From the NCBI GenBank assembly GCA_910579735.1, contig CAJTUZ010000028.1, positions 1 through 31,347 of the forward strand: 31,347 nt of DNA, written 5' to 3'. Below the pieces are notes generated by a model. The model was not told the DNA's origin. It was given only the letters and a program-made list of their open reading frames with translations, and ran no database searches. This DNA comes from an uncultured Lachnospiraceae bacterium. GTDB lineage: Bacteria; Bacillota; Clostridia; Lachnospirales; Lachnospiraceae. Below, in pieces: positions 16,716 through 25,521 of the stretch (position 1 is the stretch's first letter; every line of letters starts with the position of its first letter). Made by a program: the position numbers and the translations under genes.

Positions 16716-17348
16716 TCACGACACAAACGGATTATACTTTTTCTCATGCCCGATATCCGTCACTTCTCCGTGTCCGGGGTATACTTTTACATCATCGGGC
16801 AGCAGGAACAGTTTCTCTTTAATGGAACGAACGATATCGCTCATGCTGCCTGTCGCCAGATCCGTTCTTCCCACAGACTCCTGAAACAGCGTATCACCGC
16901 TTATCAGGATACCGTCTTCTTCGAAATAGTAACAGCAGCTTCCGACCGTGTGCCCCGGTGTAGCGATCAGCTTACAGGCCATGCCTGCTATTGTAATTTC
17001 CTCTCCTTCTTTCAGATATCTGTCCGGTACCACCGTATAGGGTCTTCCGACCTGATCCGATACATTCGTCACGGCATCTTCACACAGCGCCTTTTCTTTC
17101 TCATAGGCATATATCGGCGCCCCTGAAAGTTCCCGCAGTTTGTTCGTTCCCCAGATATGATCGAAATGTCCGTGTGTCAGCAATATCCCCGCTACCCGAA
17201 AGCCTTTGTTTTGCAGCGTCTCGTAAATATAATCTCCTTTATCTGCCGGATCGAAGAAAATGACATCCTTCTCTCCCTCTTTGTATACAAAATAACAATT
17301 TGTCTGGCAGATGCCGAGCATTAATCTGCCGATCTTTATATTCGCCAA
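16716..17348 (-). CDS. MBL-fold metallo-hydrolase, glyoxalase II-like
   Basis: This 210-residue single-domain metallo-beta-lactamase-fold protein has THGHFDH (His59, His61, Asp63, His64), TPGHTVGS, SGDTLF and YPGHGEV, a full set of dinuclear metal ligands. The order and length match short glyoxalase II-like hydrolases (YcbL/GloB2 type), which act on thioesters in the cytoplasm. The true substrate is not predictable. It follows rel by 72 bases with a GGAGGAC site and no terminator between, so it is probably in the rel transcript, an arrangement I recall from other clostridia. Confidence 0.85.
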   Translation of the reverse strand: MANIKIGRLMLGICQTNCYFVYKEGEKDVIFFDPADKGDYIYETLQNKGFRVAGILLTHGHFDHIWGTNKLRELSGAPIYAYEKEKALCEDAVTNVSDQVGRPYTVVPDRYLKEGEEITIAGMACKLIATPGHTVGSCCYYFEEDGILISGDTLFQESVGRTDLATGSMSDIVRSIKEKLFLLPDDVKVYPGHGEVTDIGHEKKYNPFVS

Positions 17349-17420
17349 TGAACTGTCCTCCGTTTCTGTATATATAAGCTTTTCCGTTCCCAGCCGGTAC
17401 GATACCCGCTCTCAAACCTG

Positions 17421-19757
17421 TCAGCTCGTCGTTCTCTCGACGTCGATCACGCTCTCGATCGTTCTGATCTTATCGATGACACGATCCAGTTCTTCTCTGC
17501 TTCTGATCTCAAAGCTGACCGAGATCGTAGCCGTAGCATGTTTATTCAGTCTGGTATTTAACGAGTGGATATCAATATTTTTCTCTGTGAGCGCTTTGGA
17601 GATATCCGCCAGCAGGCCGTTTCGGTTATGCGCATAAATACTGATCTCCGCAATGTATTTCTCGTCTCCGCTTTCTTCCTCTGTCTGCTGCCATTCCGCA
17701 TCGATCAGTCTGACACGGTCGATTTCCGGCAGATTCAAGATATTGATACAATCGGTACGGTGAATGGAAACGCCTCTTCCTCTTGTGACAAAACCGACGA
17801 TCTCGTCTCCCGGCACGGGACTGCAGCATTTCGAATACCGGACAGCCACATCATGGATCCCTTTTACGGTTATACCGCCTGTATTCTTTCTGACCTGCAT
17901 CCGGTTATGCTGTGCACTTTCCTGTATCTCGGCAAGCACTTCCTCATTGGTCATTTCCTTACGGTGTTCATTGTCGTATAACTCCTGCATCCGGTTAATG
18001 ATCTGACCTTCTTTTAAACCGCCGTGCCCGACCGCCGCCAAGACGGAATCCCAGTCTCTGAAACCATATTTTTTCATAATGGCTTCTTCGTACTGCGGAA
18101 TCAGAATATCCAATGTATTGATCGATTTCGCCTTACAGTAACTTAAAATCAGTTCCTTGCCTTTTATGATATTATCTTCTTTTAATTCCTGCTTAAACCA
18201 CTGATTAATCTTATTTTTCGCCTGTGCGCTCTTTACCACGTTCAGCCAGTCACGGCTTGGCCCTTTGGAATTCTGGGACGTCATGATCTCGATCCGGTCG
18301 CCGTTTTTGATCTCGTAATCGTTGGTCACGAGTTTGCCGTTTACTCTGGCGCCGATCATCTTATTGCCGACCGCACTGTGGATACTGTAGGCAAAGTCGA
18401 TCGGCGTGGAACCGGCAGGCAGATTTTTAACGTCTCCTGTCGGCGTAAAGCAGTACACATGATCGGAGAATAAGTTCAGATCGCTCTTTAAGAGTTTCAT
18501 AAACTCTTTGTTATCTTCCGCAGTCTGCTGCCATTCCAGGATCTGCCGCATCCAGACTAACTTCTCTTCTTCCTGCGTCTCTACCTTCCTGCCATCGGAC
18601 GCCTCTTTGTATTTCCAATGCGCGGCAATACCGTATTCCGCCGCCTTATGCATCTCATACGTACGGATCTGTATTTCGAACGGCTGTCCGCCGGAACCGA
18701 TCAGGGTCGTATGCAGAGACTGATACATATTGGCTTTGGGCATGGCGATATAGTCTTTGAAACGCCCGGGAATCGGCTTATACATCTCATGGATCACACC
18801 AAGCGCCGCATAGCAGTCTTTGACCGAATCCACGATAATCCGCACCGCAAACAGGTCGTAGATCTGATCGATCGTTTTATTCTGGTTCTTCATCTTTTTG
18901 TATATACTGAAAAAATGTTTGATACGGCCGTCTATCTGTGCCTTAATACCGGCCCGGTTGATATGCTCGCTTACTTCGTCTACGATAGACTGGATATATT
19001 TCTCCCGTACGCTCTTACGAACTGCGATCGTATCCACCAGGTCATAATAAGCTTCCGGTTCCAGATATTTTAATGACAGATCGTCCAATTCCACTTTGAT
19101 CCTGGATATACCAAGTCTTTGTGCGATCGGCGAATAAATGTCCAATGTTTCTCTTGCAACTTCCTGCTGTTTCTCGGGTTTCCTGTATTGCAGCGTACGC
19201 ATATTATGCAGTCTGTCCGCCAGTTTGATGATGATGACACGAATATCCTTGGCCATTGCAAGAAACATCTTACGCAGATTCTCCGCCTGTCTCTCCAGTT
19301 TCTCGGAATCCTTGTCATTACTGTTATCCCCGTGAAAATTCAATTTATCCAGTTTCGTAACGCCATCTACCAAAAGAGCGACATCCGCCCCGAATCTCTC
19401 TTCGATCTCTTCATCCGTTATCGGCGTATCTTCCACCACATCATGTAAAAGACCCGCAACGATCGTCTCCTTATCCAGTTCCAGATCCGCCAGAACAATG
19501 GCTACGCAAAGAGGATGAATAATATATGGTTCGCCTGATTTGCGCACCTGATCCTTATGCGCCTCATAGGCCTCCTCATAGGCCCTTTCGATCAGGGAAA
19601 TATCATCGGAAGGATGGTATTTGCGCACGCGATTGATCAATTCCTGATACAGCGCTTCAGGACTCTGAAATTCCTCGATCGATTCAATTCTTCCATCGTC
19701 AAAAACAACTTCTTTTTTTTCTTCGGTCTTCTTTTCTTCTGTTGCCATTCCCATCAC
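17421..19757 (-). CDS. relA: Bifunctional (p)ppGpp synthetase/hydrolase, Rel/SpoT family
   Basis: The 778-residue protein has the full long-RSH layout: an HD hydrolase domain with LLHDVVEDT (His105-Asp106), a synthetase domain with GRFKDYIAMPKANMYQSLHTT, a TGS domain (VYCFTPTGDVKNLPAG), a conserved Cys-containing region (SKCCSPVPGDEIVGF), and a C-terminal ACT domain. Both catalytic halves look intact, so it should make and degrade (p)ppGpp in response to starved ribosomes. Length is a little over the usual 730-750 because of an acidic/lysine-rich N-terminal extension. The frame opens GTG-ATG-GGA-ATG; AAGGCG lies just upstream, so the start is one of these within 9 bases. It has its own promoter (19824-19852). 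Confidence 0.95.
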   Translation of the reverse strand: MMGMATEEKKTEEKKEVVFDDGRIESIEEFQSPEALYQELINRVRKYHPSDDISLIERAYEEAYEAHKDQVRKSGEPYIIHPLCVAIVLADLELDKETIVAGLLHDVVEDTPITDEEIEERFGADVALLVDGVTKLDKLNFHGDNSNDKDSEKLERQAENLRKMFLAMAKDIRVIIIKLADRLHNMRTLQYRKPEKQQEVARETLDIYSPIAQRLGISRIKVELDDLSLKYLEPEAYYDLVDTIAVRKSVREKYIQSIVDEVSEHINRAGIKAQIDGRIKHFFSIYKKMKNQNKTIDQIYDLFAVRIIVDSVKDCYAALGVIHEMYKPIPGRFKDYIAMPKANMYQSLHTTLIGSGGQPFEIQIRTYEMHKAAEYGIAAHWKYKEASDGRKVETQEEEKLVWMRQILEWQQTAEDNKEFMKLLKSDLNLFSDHVYCFTPTGDVKNLPAGSTPIDFAYSIHSAVGNKMIGARVNGKLVTNDYEIKNGDRIEIMTSQNSKGPSRDWLNVVKSAQAKNKINQWFKQELKEDNIIKGKELILSYCKAKSINTLDILIPQYEEAIMKKYGFRDWDSVLAAVGHGGLKEGQIINRMQELYDNEHRKEMTNEEVLAEIQESAQHNRMQVRKNTGGITVKGIHDVAVRYSKCCSPVPGDEIVGFVTRGRGVSIHRTDCINILNLPEIDRVRLIDAEWQQTEEESGDEKYIAEISIYAHNRNGLLADISKALTEKNIDIHSLNTRLNKHATATISVSFEIRSREELDRVIDKIRTIESVIDVERTTS

Positions 19758-19823
19758 CAGTCGCCTTGTTTTGATCGTGCTAATTTCCGTTTTCGTGTTC
19801 CGGATTATTGCTTAGTATTATAT

Positions 19824-19852
19824 ATTATACTTTCAGAATAGAAAATCTTCAA
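19824..19852 (-). promoter_or_regulatory. Sigma-A-type promoter of rel
   Basis: On the minus strand, TTGAAG (19847-19852) and a perfect TATAAT (19824-19829) are 17 bases apart, about 60 bases before the rel start codon. Confidence 0.7.
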
Positions 19853-19903
19853 GTCCCTTTGTTTATTGTAAGTGTTTATCGGGATAAACAGACCTGAAAA
19901 TAC

Positions 19904-19944
19904 AAAAAAGGGGCACGGAAAATACTCTCCCGTGTCCCCCTTTA
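19904..19944 (-). terminator. Rho-independent terminator of groES-groEL
   Basis: On the minus strand a GC-rich stem (GGGGGACACGG pairing with CCGTGCCCC, about one bulge) is followed by TTTTTTGTATTTT, 35 bases after the groEL stop. Confidence 0.85.
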
Positions 19945-19978
19945 TTATTCATAAATCATTTAATTTGAAAGAAAATTT

Positions 19979-21604
19979 TTACATCATGCCGCCCATACCC
20001 GGTCCGCCTGCAGGCATAGCGGGCTCTGCTTCTTTGATGTTGGCAACTACGGATTCTGTTGTCAGCAATGTGGAAGCAACGCTTGTCGCGTTCTGCAGTG
20101 CGCTTCTGGAAACTTTGGCAGGATCCAGAATACCTGCATCAACCATATTTACATACTCTTCTTTTAATGCATCAAAACCGATTCCGGCTTCGGACTCTCT
20201 TACCTTATTGATGATAACGGAACCTTCCAGTCCTGCGTTGGCTACAATATGGTAAAGAGGAGCTTCCAGTGCCTTTAATACGATCTGCGCACCAGTCTTC
20301 TCATCGCCTTCCAGGGAATCTGCCAGTTTGGCAACTTCTTTGGATGCGTGGATATATGCGGAACCGCCGCCTGCGATAATGCCTTCTTCCACTGCTGCTC
20401 TTGTCGCTGCCAGAGCATCTTCCAGACGCAGTTTCGCTTCTTTCATTTCTGTCTCCGTAGCAGCGCCGACACGAATAACTGCAACACCGCCTGCTAACTT
20501 CGCAAGACGCTCCTGTAATTTTTCTCTGTCAAAATCAGATGTTGTCTCATCGATCTGCTTTTTGATCTGTCCGATTCTGGCCTGGATCGCTTCTTTATCG
20601 CCTTCTCCGTCTACGATAACCGTATTCTCTTTCTGTACTTTAACGGATTTTGCATGGCCGAGCTGTTCCATTGTCGCGTCTTTTAATTCCAAACCAAGTT
20701 CGGAGCTGATCACCTGACCGCCTGTTAAGATCGCGATGTCTTCCAGCATAGCTTTTCTTCTGTCGCCGTAACCGGGCGCCTTAACAGCTACTACGTTGAA
20801 TGTGCCGCGCAGCTTGTTGACAATCAATGTTGTAAGCGCTTCGCCTTCTACGTCTTCTGCAATAATCAGCAGTTTTGCACCGGACTGTACGATCTGCTCC
20901 AAGATCGGCAGGATCTCCTGAATATTGGAAATCTTTTTATCTGTGATCAGGATATACGGATTCTCAAGCACCGCTTCCATCTTATCCATATCGGTCGCCA
21001 TATAAGCGGAAATATAGCCTCTGTCAAACTGCATACCTTCTACAAGGTCAAGTTCCGTTAACATGGTCTTGCTCTCTTCGATCGTGATAACGCCATCGCC
21101 GGAAACCTTCTCCATAGCGTCCGCTACCAGTTTACCCACCTCTTCGTCTCCGGAAGAAACGGCTGCAACTCTTGCGATATGCTCTTTTCCGTTTACTTTG
21201 GAACTCATCTTAGCGATTGCCTCTACAGCGATATCGGTAGCTTTCTTCATTCCTTTTCTTAAAATGATCGGATTAGCGCCTGCTGCCAGGTTCTTCATTC
21301 CTGCGTTTACCATTGCCTGCGCCAGAACGGTTGCAGTCGTCGTACCATCGCCTGCTACGTCGTTTGTCTTCGTTGCAACTTCTTTTACAAGCTGTGCGCC
21401 CATATTTTCAAATGCGTCTGCCAGTTCGATCTCTTTGGCGATCGTTACACCGTCGTTTGTAATAAGCGGCGCACCGTATGATTTATCCAAAACAACGTTT
21501 CTTCCTTTCGGTCCGAGGGTTACCCTTACGGTATCCGATAACTGATTTACGCCTGCTTCCAATGCAGCTCTTGCTTCTGCACCATATTTGATTTCTTTTG
21601 CCAT
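19979..21604 (-). CDS. groEL: 60 kDa chaperonin GroEL
   Basis: The 541-residue protein is a standard bacterial group I chaperonin: GAEARAALEAGVNQL at the start, VTLGPKGRNVVLDKS, the ATP-binding NDGVTIAKEIEL and GDGTTTATVLAQA, and the glycine-methionine tail GGPGMGGMM. It forms the double-ring folding cage with GroES in the cytoplasm. It lies downstream of groES in one transcript (gap of 121 bases), under CIRCE control. GGAGG precedes the ATG. Nothing unusual is seen. Confidence 0.98.
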   Translation of the reverse strand: MAKEIKYGAEARAALEAGVNQLSDTVRVTLGPKGRNVVLDKSYGAPLITNDGVTIAKEIELADAFENMGAQLVKEVATKTNDVAGDGTTTATVLAQAMVNAGMKNLAAGANPIILRKGMKKATDIAVEAIAKMSSKVNGKEHIARVAAVSSGDEEVGKLVADAMEKVSGDGVITIEESKTMLTELDLVEGMQFDRGYISAYMATDMDKMEAVLENPYILITDKKISNIQEILPILEQIVQSGAKLLIIAEDVEGEALTTLIVNKLRGTFNVVAVKAPGYGDRRKAMLEDIAILTGGQVISSELGLELKDATMEQLGHAKSVKVQKENTVIVDGEGDKEAIQARIGQIKKQIDETTSDFDREKLQERLAKLAGGVAVIRVGAATETEMKEAKLRLEDALAATRAAVEEGIIAGGGSAYIHASKEVAKLADSLEGDEKTGAQIVLKALEAPLYHIVANAGLEGSVIINKVRESEAGIGFDALKEEYVNMVDAGILDPAKVSRSALQNATSVASTLLTTESVVANIKEAEPAMPAGGPGMGGMM

Positions 21605-21725
21605 AATATATGCCTCCTGCTCTTCTTTTTACTTCTTTTACAAATTCACGGTTTCATTATTTACCGTTTCCAAAGGGCCGGAATCCTCATTTTCCGGTTT
21701 CACCAAACGGCTTTTGGAAACGTAT

Positions 21726-22010
21726 TTACTGAAGGATCGCCAGAATATCATTCTGTTTTACGATAATGTACTCGTCTTCCTCGATCTTGACTTCCGTTCC
21801 CGAATATTTGGAATAGATGACCTGATCACCGACCTTTACTTCCATCTTTACTTCTTTGCCATCAACCACGCCGCCGGGTCCTACTGCAATGACTTCCGCC
21901 TGCTGCGGCTTCTCTTTGCTCTGCCCCGGAAGAACGATGCCGGATTTGGTTGTCTCCTCAGCTACTAACTGTTTTAATACGACTCTGTCGCCAAGTGGTG
22001 CTAATTTCAT
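21726..22010 (-). CDS. groES: 10 kDa co-chaperonin GroES
   Basis: The 94-residue protein has the GroES start KLAPLGDRVVLKQ, a mobile loop with SGIVLPGQSKEKPQ, and the end EDEYIIVKQNDILAI. It caps GroEL. It is the first gene of the groESL operon. GGAGG lies 8 bases before the ATG. A perfect CIRCE operator and sigma-A promoter are upstream. Confidence 0.98.
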   Translation of the reverse strand: MKLAPLGDRVVLKQLVAEETTKSGIVLPGQSKEKPQQAEVIAVGPGGVVDGKEVKMEVKVGDQVIYSKYSGTEVKIEEDEYIIVKQNDILAILQ

Positions 22011-22113
22011 AGTTCTGCCTCCTTAAAATAAATAATGAAATGCTATTATACACAATTTTACGCTGCATCCGCACGGAAAGTTCGGCGGACGCCGCTCTCT
22101 TGCTGTTTCCTTG

Positions 22114-22140
22114 TTAGCACTCATTCTAGTCGAGTGCTAA
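22114..22140. promoter_or_regulatory. CIRCE operator (HrcA binding site)
   Basis: The sequence is TTAGCACTC, nine bases, GAGTGCTAA, a perfect match to the CIRCE consensus. It lies just downstream of the -10 box of the groES promoter, the normal position for HrcA repression relieved by heat shock. Confidence 0.97.
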
Positions 22141-22151
22141 TCGATAAGCCT

Positions 22152-22180
22152 ATATTAATTTCATCCATTTTACTTTGCAA
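22152..22180 (-). promoter_or_regulatory. Sigma-A promoter of groES-groEL
   Basis: On the minus strand, TTGCAA (22175-22180) and TAATAT (22152-22157) are 17 bases apart. The predicted start site falls next to the CIRCE element. Confidence 0.75.
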
Positions 22181-22468
22181 CAGGAAATAATTCCGTATTT
22201 TATACTTTTTTATATGCCTATCTCTTTTTTTCTCTGTTTTCCTCTTATTTTCTTATCATTTCCCAAAATATTGAATTTAATACTTTTTTTATAATTATAT
22301 TGTCCCGGCTTATTTGGATGATCTTTCTGCCTCTATCATGCCGGCAGCAACGCTTCATCAGCCGTCGGCGCTAAGGAAACAGGCCGGATCTCTCCTCCAT
22401 ATCGTCACAGGAAAGCGGGGATGAAGCCGCATCTGCAGTCCCATCCCCGATCGTATCTTCTGTCATAT
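22181..22468. other. Intergenic stretch between the GGDEF gene and the groES promoter
   Basis: The part from 22185 to 22310 is strongly AT-rich (runs of T on the plus strand) and I see no gene in it. Farther right, an 8-base inverted repeat CGGGGATG (22416-22423) and CATCCCCG (22442-22449) could form a hairpin after the GGDEF stop codon at 22469. It has no T run, so it is at best a weak terminator. Confidence 0.4.
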
Positions 22469-23395
22469 TTATTTTCTCTTTTCCAGACGTTCTCTGTATC
22501 CGGGTGCGTTTTTAATCTCGAACTTGTTGTCGAACATCTCATATTCCGCATCCGGCAGTTTATCCGCTATCGTTTCCTCTACATTCGTCTTATAGACGAT
22601 ACCGCAGGCAACGGAAGGCGCCAGGATCTCATCATCAAAATTCAGGCAGGCCGTCTGCACTCTTTCGCAGTATGCTTCCGCCTCCCCATCGTCCGCCATC
22701 GGTATCAGCACAATAAAGACGTCTCCGTCTACGCGGCCGATCACATAATCCGCTTTCGCTTCTTTTTTTAATATACCTGCAATCGTCTTGATCAGGCGGT
22801 CGCTTTCCTCATCTCCGAAATGATCGTTTACATATTTCCAGTCATTGATATTGGCATTGATTACCGCAACCGGAACGACTTCCGAACGATCGATGATCTG
22901 CATGCGCTCTTCGAAATAGAACTTGTGGAAAACACCGGTAAGCGCATCTTCTTTCTCCCCCTCTGCCGTTTTTATATGTTTCTCCTCTAACTTCTCTTCC
23001 AGTTCGTCCATATAAATAGCATATTCTCTGTGCTTATATGCTTCTTCTCCCAGACAGGAAAACATCTTCACTTCCGCATCCAGCATTTTCTCCACAGCCT
23101 GCACCCTTCCGGGTTCCACATGATCCATCCTGACATAGAGGTGCGCAATTGTCCTGTTGTGAATTCGTATTTTTTTCCCGGGTTTACCGATGACATCCGG
23201 TATAAATCCTGCAAAATTACCGACAGAAACTACTTTTTCACCGTGACGGTCCGTTAATAGAAGTTCCGCCCCCGTGATCGCCGCAAGCGCTTTTAAGTGC
23301 TCTCTTAAAGAGTCCACCGGATACAGATTTTCCATTGCATAATTCTTGATATTCTCTTTGATCCTCTTCTCAAAAGGAACTGCCTTATACTCCAT
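22469..23395 (-). CDS. GGDEF-domain protein with degenerate active site
   Basis: The 308-residue protein starts at the ATG with AGGAGAAGGAG just upstream; the reading frame stays open to 23620, but a promoter at 23443-23471 makes the longer start unlikely. The first 150 residues contain a sensor-like region (ELLLTDRHGEKVVSVGNF, possibly PAS/GAF-like or a PocR-type sensor, unassigned), then a coiled coil (about 150-170), then a GGDEF domain beginning DALTGVFHKFYFEERM. The active-site motif reads RVDGDVF in place of RGGDEF: Asp replaces the first Gly and Val replaces Glu. Diguanylate cyclase activity is therefore doubtful, and a binding or regulatory role is more likely. There are no membrane segments. 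Confidence 0.8.
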   Translation of the reverse strand: MEYKAVPFEKRIKENIKNYAMENLYPVDSLREHLKALAAITGAELLLTDRHGEKVVSVGNFAGFIPDVIGKPGKKIRIHNRTIAHLYVRMDHVEPGRVQAVEKMLDAEVKMFSCLGEEAYKHREYAIYMDELEEKLEEKHIKTAEGEKEDALTGVFHKFYFEERMQIIDRSEVVPVAVINANINDWKYVNDHFGDEESDRLIKTIAGILKKEAKADYVIGRVDGDVFIVLIPMADDGEAEAYCERVQTACLNFDDEILAPSVACGIVYKTNVEETIADKLPDAEYEMFDNKFEIKNAPGYRERLEKRK

Positions 23396-23442
23396 ACTAC
23401 TCCTTCTCCTATCCCCATGGATTCTATTCCAAATCTGCATTA

Positions 23443-23471
23443 AGTATACCTTTTTTATAATAGTTTGTCTA
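23443..23471 (-). promoter_or_regulatory. Promoter of the GGDEF-domain gene
   Basis: On the minus strand, TAGACA (23466-23471) and TATACT (23443-23448) are 17 bases apart, about 50 bases before the ATG at 23395. This supports the shorter start. Confidence 0.6.
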
Positions 23472-23476
23472 GGGAG

Positions 23477-23632
23477 ATGGGGTGCGATTTTCAAAGTTCT
23501 CAGCCGCAGTATTTCATCAATCTCAGAAGCGGTATCTTCATAATCATCACGGAATATGAGCAGGAAAACCGTATGCGCATTGCGCCGGGACAGGGAGGCT
23601 GCACCGCACAGGAAAAACATGCCATATTTTAA
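23477..23632 (+). CDS. Possible 51-residue ORF of unknown function
   Basis: An ATG preceded by AGGGA opens a frame reading MGCDFQSSQPQYFINLRSG and ending GGCTAQEKHAIF before a TAA. The residue make-up is protein-like but no family is recognised. It runs antisense to the stretch upstream of the GGDEF gene and overlaps that gene's promoter. It may be a remnant of a longer gene or a chance frame. Confidence 0.2.
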   Translation: MGCDFQSSQPQYFINLRSGIFIIITEYEQENRMRIAPGQGGCTAQEKHAIF

Positions 23633-23707
23633 AAAATCTTCATTTATGATTTAGTATTTGCCGTTTAAACCGTAATATATAAATGACACCGGAAAGGAGA
23701 ATGGATC

Positions 23708-23797
23708 ATGATAACAGATGAAAAAATCATTGAAATGTTTTTTGAACGTTCGGAACAGGCAATACAGGAATTGGACGATAAATACGGGAAGATCTGA
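23708..23797 (+). pseudogene. N-terminal stub of a sigma-70 family (ECF-like) sigma factor
   Basis: Behind an AAAGGAGA site, the ATG starts MITDEKIIEMFFERSEQAI and QELDDKYGK, which I recognise as the start of a widespread clostridial sigma-70-like factor that normally continues LCRSLSYNIL. Here it stops after 29 codons with TGA-TAA. None of the region 2 or region 4 DNA-binding parts remain. The sequence immediately after belongs to the inside of another gene, so a deletion seems to have removed the rest of the sigma gene and the start of its neighbour. Confidence 0.6.
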
Positions 23798-23800
23798 TAA

Positions 23801-24800
23801 AAATGTATCTGTCCGCCTCACTTTTATTCGGCAGAAGCTAAGGGATTATTTCCTCTCTCCGGAGATGACCCCTATCTCTTTCTATCTGCGGATTACGAGG
23901 GGAACGGTGTGGTTTTCGTTCACGTGGAAAACAGGTCTGACAAAGACCTTCATTTTCAACCCACCCTCAAACTAATGCGTTGGAGTACCGGTGAAGAGGT
24001 GGAACCCCTTTCGGGAAAGGTGTCTTTCCGTAACACTAAGATACCTGCCCATTCAAGCGGCACAATGGTAATTGATCTTTCGGAGGCCTATGATATGGCG
24101 CTGCTGGAAACACCCCTTTCGGATAATGACTGGTATTATTTTGTATTGACAAACAACAACTTCATGTTCGGGCAGGACTGGATGTGTACCGTTAAGTTTG
24201 CACAGCCGATTCCAACCCAAAAGGATGACCCGGTACCAATTCCCCCTGTTAAAGCAGACCCGGAACTCATAACAAAAATCACAGAAGAATTAAGACCCTA
24301 CTTTGAGAGTTATACCTTAGATGTCAGCGAGAGAAACCGGCTCTCTGACGAGTACCTGAAACTGTGCCGGCAGCTGCTTGGGCAGCTGGATGCAAATGTC
24401 GTTTCCTCTGTATCGCCTATGGAATTAAATTTGATTGACAGCGGCCAAAGCGTCCTTTTTGATCCCACCGTGCCTGAGGATATGCAGCTGCAGCTAACTG
24501 GTCTTCATCGCCGGCCGACAGACGGGTATGACAAAATAATCGGCTCCTCTGCCGGAGAAAATGCCATGGTTTTAAGCGCCTATATCCCGCAGCGCAAAGG
24601 TGAAATAGACGGCGGCGTTGACATTCCACTATGATGCCACCGATTTGTTCTATACGGATTTACGTCAATATGTAGAGAGTATGGTCAGCCAAAGAAGCGA
24701 TGTCTATTTTGATGAGCAGATTTGGGAACGTGTGCAGAATATTTATAATTATTATCGGGAGAACATCGGAACGCTTCTTGGCTACAGACCTGACATATGA
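23801..24800 (+). pseudogene. Decayed gene of unknown function, 5'-truncated and frameshifted
   Basis: The open frame from 23801 has no proper start and reads through VVFVHVENRSDKDLHF, a beta-rich region (about residues 30-130) and a Pro-rich linker, then a helical part, ending at a TGA at 24634. A second frame begins at the same spot (TFHYDATDLFYTDLRQYVE) and continues to 24800. Inserting one base near 24617 would join GEIDGG to V-L-TFHYDATD, so a single-base deletion split the gene. The 5' part was lost in the deletion that also cut the sigma-factor stub just upstream. No family is recognised; it was probably the gene paired with that sigma factor, perhaps an extracytoplasmic partner. Confidence 0.6.
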
Positions 24801-24857
24801 TAAAGTAAGCCTCAAGACACCTCCGCCGATGAGTAACCCGATGATTCCGGCAAAACT

Positions 24858-24887
24858 AAAGGGACAGCGTGCAAAAGCTGTCCCTTT
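24858..24887. terminator. Hairpin terminator between the pseudogene and the DUF1349 operon
   Basis: A perfect 11-base inverted repeat AAAGGGACAGC (24858-24868) and GCTGTCCCTTT (24877-24887) with an 8-base loop lies 16 bases after the DUF1349 stop codon. On the minus strand the stem ends in TTT, followed by AGTTTTG. It probably serves the minus-strand operon and might also work in the other direction. Confidence 0.7.
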
Positions 24888-24903
24888 CATAAGCTGCGGC
24901 TCA

Positions 24904-25503
24904 TCAGTCCCCCCAGTCCGAATCTGCCTGCCACTGACATTCCATGATCTGCATATCGGAAAAAACTGCCTTGTATGAGCCCTGTGTCGGACTGCAGGCA
25001 TATATCCCGTATGTAATCTTTTCCGCACCTTCCCACATATGGAAGATCCGCATCTGTCTGAAAGAAATGCCATCCTCGCTGCATTCGATACAATAATCGC
25101 TGTTTCTGCGCGAAAAACGATACCACATGGTTTTGATATCGGAAGAAATGTCCGTTGTCGCCCAGTCAGAATAGCCATGGTTCGTAACGACGCTTCCCAA
25201 ACGCTGTATGTTTTCATCTTCGTACTCAATGGATGCCTTGAACCAGTTATCGCTGTTTAAATACATGACCACACCGCACTGGTCAAACCGGCAGGCGCTC
25301 TCGAATTCCGTCTTTACGATAAATGAGAAAAATTTTTCGTCTGTCTCGATCTGCAGTACCGGGGCGTTGTCATTTTGAAAGCCATAATAAGTGCGCGCCC
25401 ACAGATCCGTCCCGCTTTCCGTGATCATTTCCACGCTGTCCTCACCAATCAGTGCCTGTTTTGGTTCTCTCGTCCATTTCGGACTGCATTTTAAAAATTC
25501 CAT
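24904..25503 (-). CDS. DUF1349 domain protein (concanavalin A-like fold)
   Basis: The 199-residue protein has no signal peptide and matches the DUF1349 group: LKCSPKWTREP at the start, TDLWARTYYGF, FESACRFDQCGVVMYLNSDNWFKASIEY in the middle (quoted in pieces: FDQCGVVMY, NWFKASIEY), SRRNSDYCIECSEDG and a C-terminal GIYACSPTQGSYKAVF. These proteins have a lectin/glucanase-like jelly-roll fold. Functions are largely unproven, with carbohydrate binding or sugar metabolism usually suspected. It is the last gene of the MFS operon, 18 bases after the 75-residue protein. Confidence 0.85.
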   Translation of the reverse strand: MEFLKCSPKWTREPKQALIGEDSVEMITESGTDLWARTYYGFQNDNAPVLQIETDEKFFSFIVKTEFESACRFDQCGVVMYLNSDNWFKASIEYEDENIQRLGSVVTNHGYSDWATTDISSDIKTMWYRFSRRNSDYCIECSEDGISFRQMRIFHMWEGAEKITYGIYACSPTQGSYKAVFSDMQIMECQWQADSDWGD

Positions 25504-25521
25504 CTCTTTACCTCTTTCTTT

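Noticed and set aside
21063..21545. 160-codon plus-strand frame
   Set aside because: It is antisense to groEL, and its low-complexity Ser/Ala/Thr make-up is a typical shadow of that gene.
22421..22771. 116-codon plus-strand frame
   Set aside because: It is antisense to the GGDEF domain and lacks a ribosome site.
23396..23620. N-terminal extension of the GGDEF frame
   Set aside because: A promoter with 17-base spacing at 23443-23471 and a strong ribosome site before the ATG at 23395 favour the shorter protein.
24660..25229. 189-codon minus-strand frame containing a glycine-rich hydrophobic stretch
   Set aside because: It crosses the DUF1349 gene in another frame and passes through the terminator hairpin, so it is not a plausible gene.
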